This document shows, one piece after another, positions 62,239 to 64,000 of a DNA stretch of 64,000 bases (its first letter is position 1; each line of letters starts with the position of its first letter). Where the stretch lies: NCBI GenBank assembly GCA_001429255.1, contig LMJI01000001.1, positions 3,122,930-3,186,929 on the forward strand, in the 5' to 3' direction. The position numbers were made by a program, and so were the translations under genes. The notes beneath the pieces are model-generated. The model did no database searches, was not told where the DNA came from, and saw only the letters and a list, made by a program, of their open reading frames with translations. This DNA comes from Cellulomonas sp. Root930. Lineage in GTDB: Bacteria; Actinomycetota; Actinomycetes; Actinomycetales; Cellulomonadaceae.

Positions 62239-62864
62239 GGGGTCTCGGCAGCGAGCTCGTCCGCCCGCTCGACCGCCAGCCGGTCCCAGAGCTCGTCGAC
62301 CTGGGCCCGCAGGAAGTCGTCGCTCCCGGTGCCGTCCAGCACGACGTCCGCGACCGCGAGCCGCTCGTCGTCGCTCGCCTGCGCCGACACCCGGGCCTCC
62401 GCCTCGCTGCGGTCCATGCCGCGCAGCCGCACCAGCCGCTCGACGCGCAGCACCGCGGGGGCGTGCACCACCACGAGCACGTGGAACGCGTCCGCCTGGC
62501 CGGTCTCGACCAGCAGCGGGATGTCGTGCACCACGACGGCTCCGTGGTCGGTCACCGCGGAAGCCGCCTCGCGCTCGGCGGAGAGCCGACGGACCACCGG
62601 GTGCACGATCGCGTCCAGCCGCGCCCTGGCCGCCGGGTCGGTGAACACGATCGAGGCGAGCGCTGTCCGGTCGAGCGCGCCGTCGGCTCCGAGCACGCCC
62701 GCGCCGAACTCCTCGACCACCGCGTCGAGCCCCGCAGAGCCTGGCGCCACGGCCTCCCGCGCCAGGACGTCGGAGTCGATCACCACCGCCCCGAGCTCAG
62801 CCAGTCGCCGTGCCGCGACGGACTTGCCGGCCGCGATCCCGCCTGTCAGTCCGATGCGTTGCAT
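62235..62864 (-). CDS. coaE: Dephospho-CoA kinase
   Basis: Last step of coenzyme A synthesis. The 209 residues show P-loop GLTGGIAAGKS (about 5-15), IDSDVLARE, and the lid/substrate region VVHDIPLLVETG. It lies between rpsA and pcp-uvrB in the order common in Actinobacteria. The upstream hairpin makes an own promoter or partial read-through likely. Confidence 0.96.
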   Translation of the reverse strand: MQRIGLTGGIAAGKSVAARRLAELGAVVIDSDVLAREAVAPGSAGLDAVVEEFGAGVLGADGALDRTALASIVFTDPAARARLDAIVHPVVRRLSAEREAASAVTDHGAVVVHDIPLLVETGQADAFHVLVVVHAPAVLRVERLVRLRGMDRSEAEARVSAQASDDERLAVADVVLDGTGSDDFLRAQVDELWDRLAVERADELAAETP

Positions 62865-62898
62865 CCGTCCATCCTGCCCTGCCTTCGACGGATACGCC

Positions 62899-62932
62899 GA
62901 TGGCCGGCCACCTCGGAAGGTGACCGGCCATC
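62899..62932 (-). terminator. Hairpin after rpsA
   Basis: GATGGCCGGCCACCT and AGGTGACCGGCCATC form a 15-bp stem with one mismatch and a CGGA loop, 13 nt after the rpsA stop. Confidence 0.85.
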
Positions 62933-62944
62933 GAGCGGGTGGGT

Positions 62945-64000
62945 TCAGTTACCCGTGAGCTTCTCGCGCAGAGCGGCGAGCGCCTCGTCGGACGCGAGCG
63001 TGCCCGCGGCCTCCTCGGTGGACGACGAGTACGTCGACGGCACCGGGCCGGCGGACGAGCTCGAGGACGACGTCGCACCCTCGGCGGCGCCGCTGGCGGC
63101 CTCCGCGTCGGCCTTCGCGGCGTCGGCGACCTGCTTGCGGTGCGCCTCCCAGCGCTCGTGGGCCTGCGCGTACTGCGCCTCCCACACCTCGCGCTGCGCC
63201 TCGAAGCCCTCGAGCCACTCGTTCGTGGCCGGGTCGAAGCCCTCGGGGTACTTGTAGTTGCCGGCGTCGTCGTACTCGGCCGCCATGCCGTACAGCGCGG
63301 GGTCGAAGTCCTCGCTGGCCGGGTCAAAGCCCTCGTTCGCCTGCTTGAGCGACAGCGAGATGCGGCGGCGCTCCAGGTCGATGTCGATGACCTTGACGAA
63401 GACGTCGTCGCCGACCTGGACGACCTGCTCCGGGATCTCGACGTGGCGCACGGCCAGCTCCGAGATGTGGACCAGGCCCTCGATGCCGTCCTCGACGCGC
63501 ACGAACGCGCCGAACGGAACCAGCTTGGTGACCTTGCCGGGGACGACCTGGCCGATGGCGTGCGTCCGGGCGAAGGCCTGCCACGGGTCCTCCTGCGTCG
63601 CCTTCAGCGACAGGGAGACACGCTCGCGGTCGAAGTCGACGTCGAGAACCTCGACGGTGACCTCCTGGCCGACCTCGACGACCTCGGACGGGTGGTCGAT
63701 GTGCTTCCAGGACAGCTCGGAGACGTGCACGAGCCCGTCCACGCCACCCAGGTCCACGAACGCACCGAAGTTGACGATCGAGGACACGACACCGGGGCGG
63801 ACCTGGCCCTTCTGCAGCGTCTGCAGGAAGGTGGAGCGCACCTCGGACTGCGTCTGCTCGAGCCAGGCACGGCGCGACAGGACCACGTTGTTGCGGTTCT
63901 TGTCGAGCTCGATGATCTTGGCCTCGATCTCCTTGCCGACGTACGGCTGGAGGTCGCGGACGCGACGCATCTCCACCAGCGACGCGGGCAGGAAGCCGCG
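62945..64000 (-). CDS. rpsA: 30S ribosomal protein S1, partial (N-terminus beyond window)
   Basis: mRNA-binding ribosomal protein. The visible 351 residues start inside an S1 repeat and hold two complete S1 domains: one around VVSSIVNFGAFVDLGGVDGL, the next around VTKLVPFGAFVRVEDGIEGL. An acidic and Ala/Ser-rich C-terminal tail follows, ending EKLTGN. The reading frame continues through the right edge of the window, so start and first domains are outside. The hairpin behind it supports the stop. Confidence 0.97.
   Translation of the reverse strand, partial: RGFLPASLVEMRRVRDLQPYVGKEIEAKIIELDKNRNNVVLSRRAWLEQTQSEVRSTFLQTLQKGQVRPGVVSSIVNFGAFVDLGGVDGLVHVSELSWKHIDHPSEVVEVGQEVTVEVLDVDFDRERVSLSLKATQEDPWQAFARTHAIGQVVPGKVTKLVPFGAFVRVEDGIEGLVHISELAVRHVEIPEQVVQVGDDVFVKVIDIDLERRRISLSLKQANEGFDPASEDFDPALYGMAAEYDDAGNYKYPEGFDPATNEWLEGFEAQREVWEAQYAQAHERWEAHRKQVADAAKADAEAASGAAEGATSSSSSSAGPVPSTYSSSTEEAAGTLASDEALAALREKLTGN

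Overview
The window is about 72% GC and comes from an actinobacterium. It carries RbpA, WhiA, OpcA, a ParA-ScpA-ScpB cluster, an XerD-type recombinase beside a heme O synthase, and the tkt-tal-zwf-opcA-pgl order. The gene set, together with a secreted/glycan-active flank and an [FeFe]-hydrogenase, most resembles Cellulomonadaceae. That placement is an inference; no rRNA is present. Both ends cut genes: a GH35 beta-galactosidase on the left (its C-terminal end is missing) and rpsA on the right (its N-terminal part is missing).

Region by region: 1-5.9 kb is a glycan-utilisation cluster (GH35 enzyme, giant DUF5107/TPR protein, divergent AraC regulator). 6-10.1 kb holds secreted and redox accessory genes (lipoprotein with beta-propeller-like repeats, secreted EEP-family nuclease, DHFR-fold reductase, BBE-type flavoprotein). 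10.2-15.8 kb is a tightly overlapping operon of a multidomain [FeFe]-hydrogenase fused to a GltD-like flavoprotein, plus a complete ABC importer (binding lipoprotein, permease, ATPase). 15.8-18.6 kb has an SRPBCC protein, a GNAT enzyme and a secreted vanadium-haloperoxidase-like protein. Then come a tRNA-Pro(GGG) and its terminator.

18.9-29.7 kb reads leftward as a chain of housekeeping genes, many joined by 4-bp stop/start overlaps: xerD, parA, scpA, scpB, rluB, tyrA, cmk, plsC, a methyltransferase, der and a membrane protein. ctaB and tkt are divergent. 31-38.2 kb is the oxidative and non-oxidative pentose phosphate operon (tkt, tal, zwf, opcA, pgl); the lactonase is fused to an O-methyltransferase. 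38.3-47.4 kb reads leftward: rbpA, secG, the tpiA-pgk-gap glycolytic group, whiA-yvcK-rapZ-uvrC. An OsmC-like gene and uvrA follow; uvrA has a near-perfect LexA box in front of it.

50.9-57.2 kb has a GH15 glycosidase with an MBL-fold hydrolase, an acyl-CoA dehydrogenase/GNAT/acyl-CoA ligase operon with a palindromic operator candidate, and a YciI-like protein. 57.2-59.4 kb is a tandem pair of TerC-family transporters behind a yybP-ykoY (manganese) riboswitch, whose P1 3' strand can also pair with the Shine-Dalgarno sequence. 59.4-64 kb is uvrB, pcp, coaE and rpsA.

The most unusual items are the hydrogenase-GltD fusion with its ABC transporter, the riboswitch/tandem terC unit, the lactonase-methyltransferase fusion and an RGG/YRGG-repeat tail on the pseudouridine synthase. 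I saw no insertion sequence, prophage, CRISPR array or rRNA.
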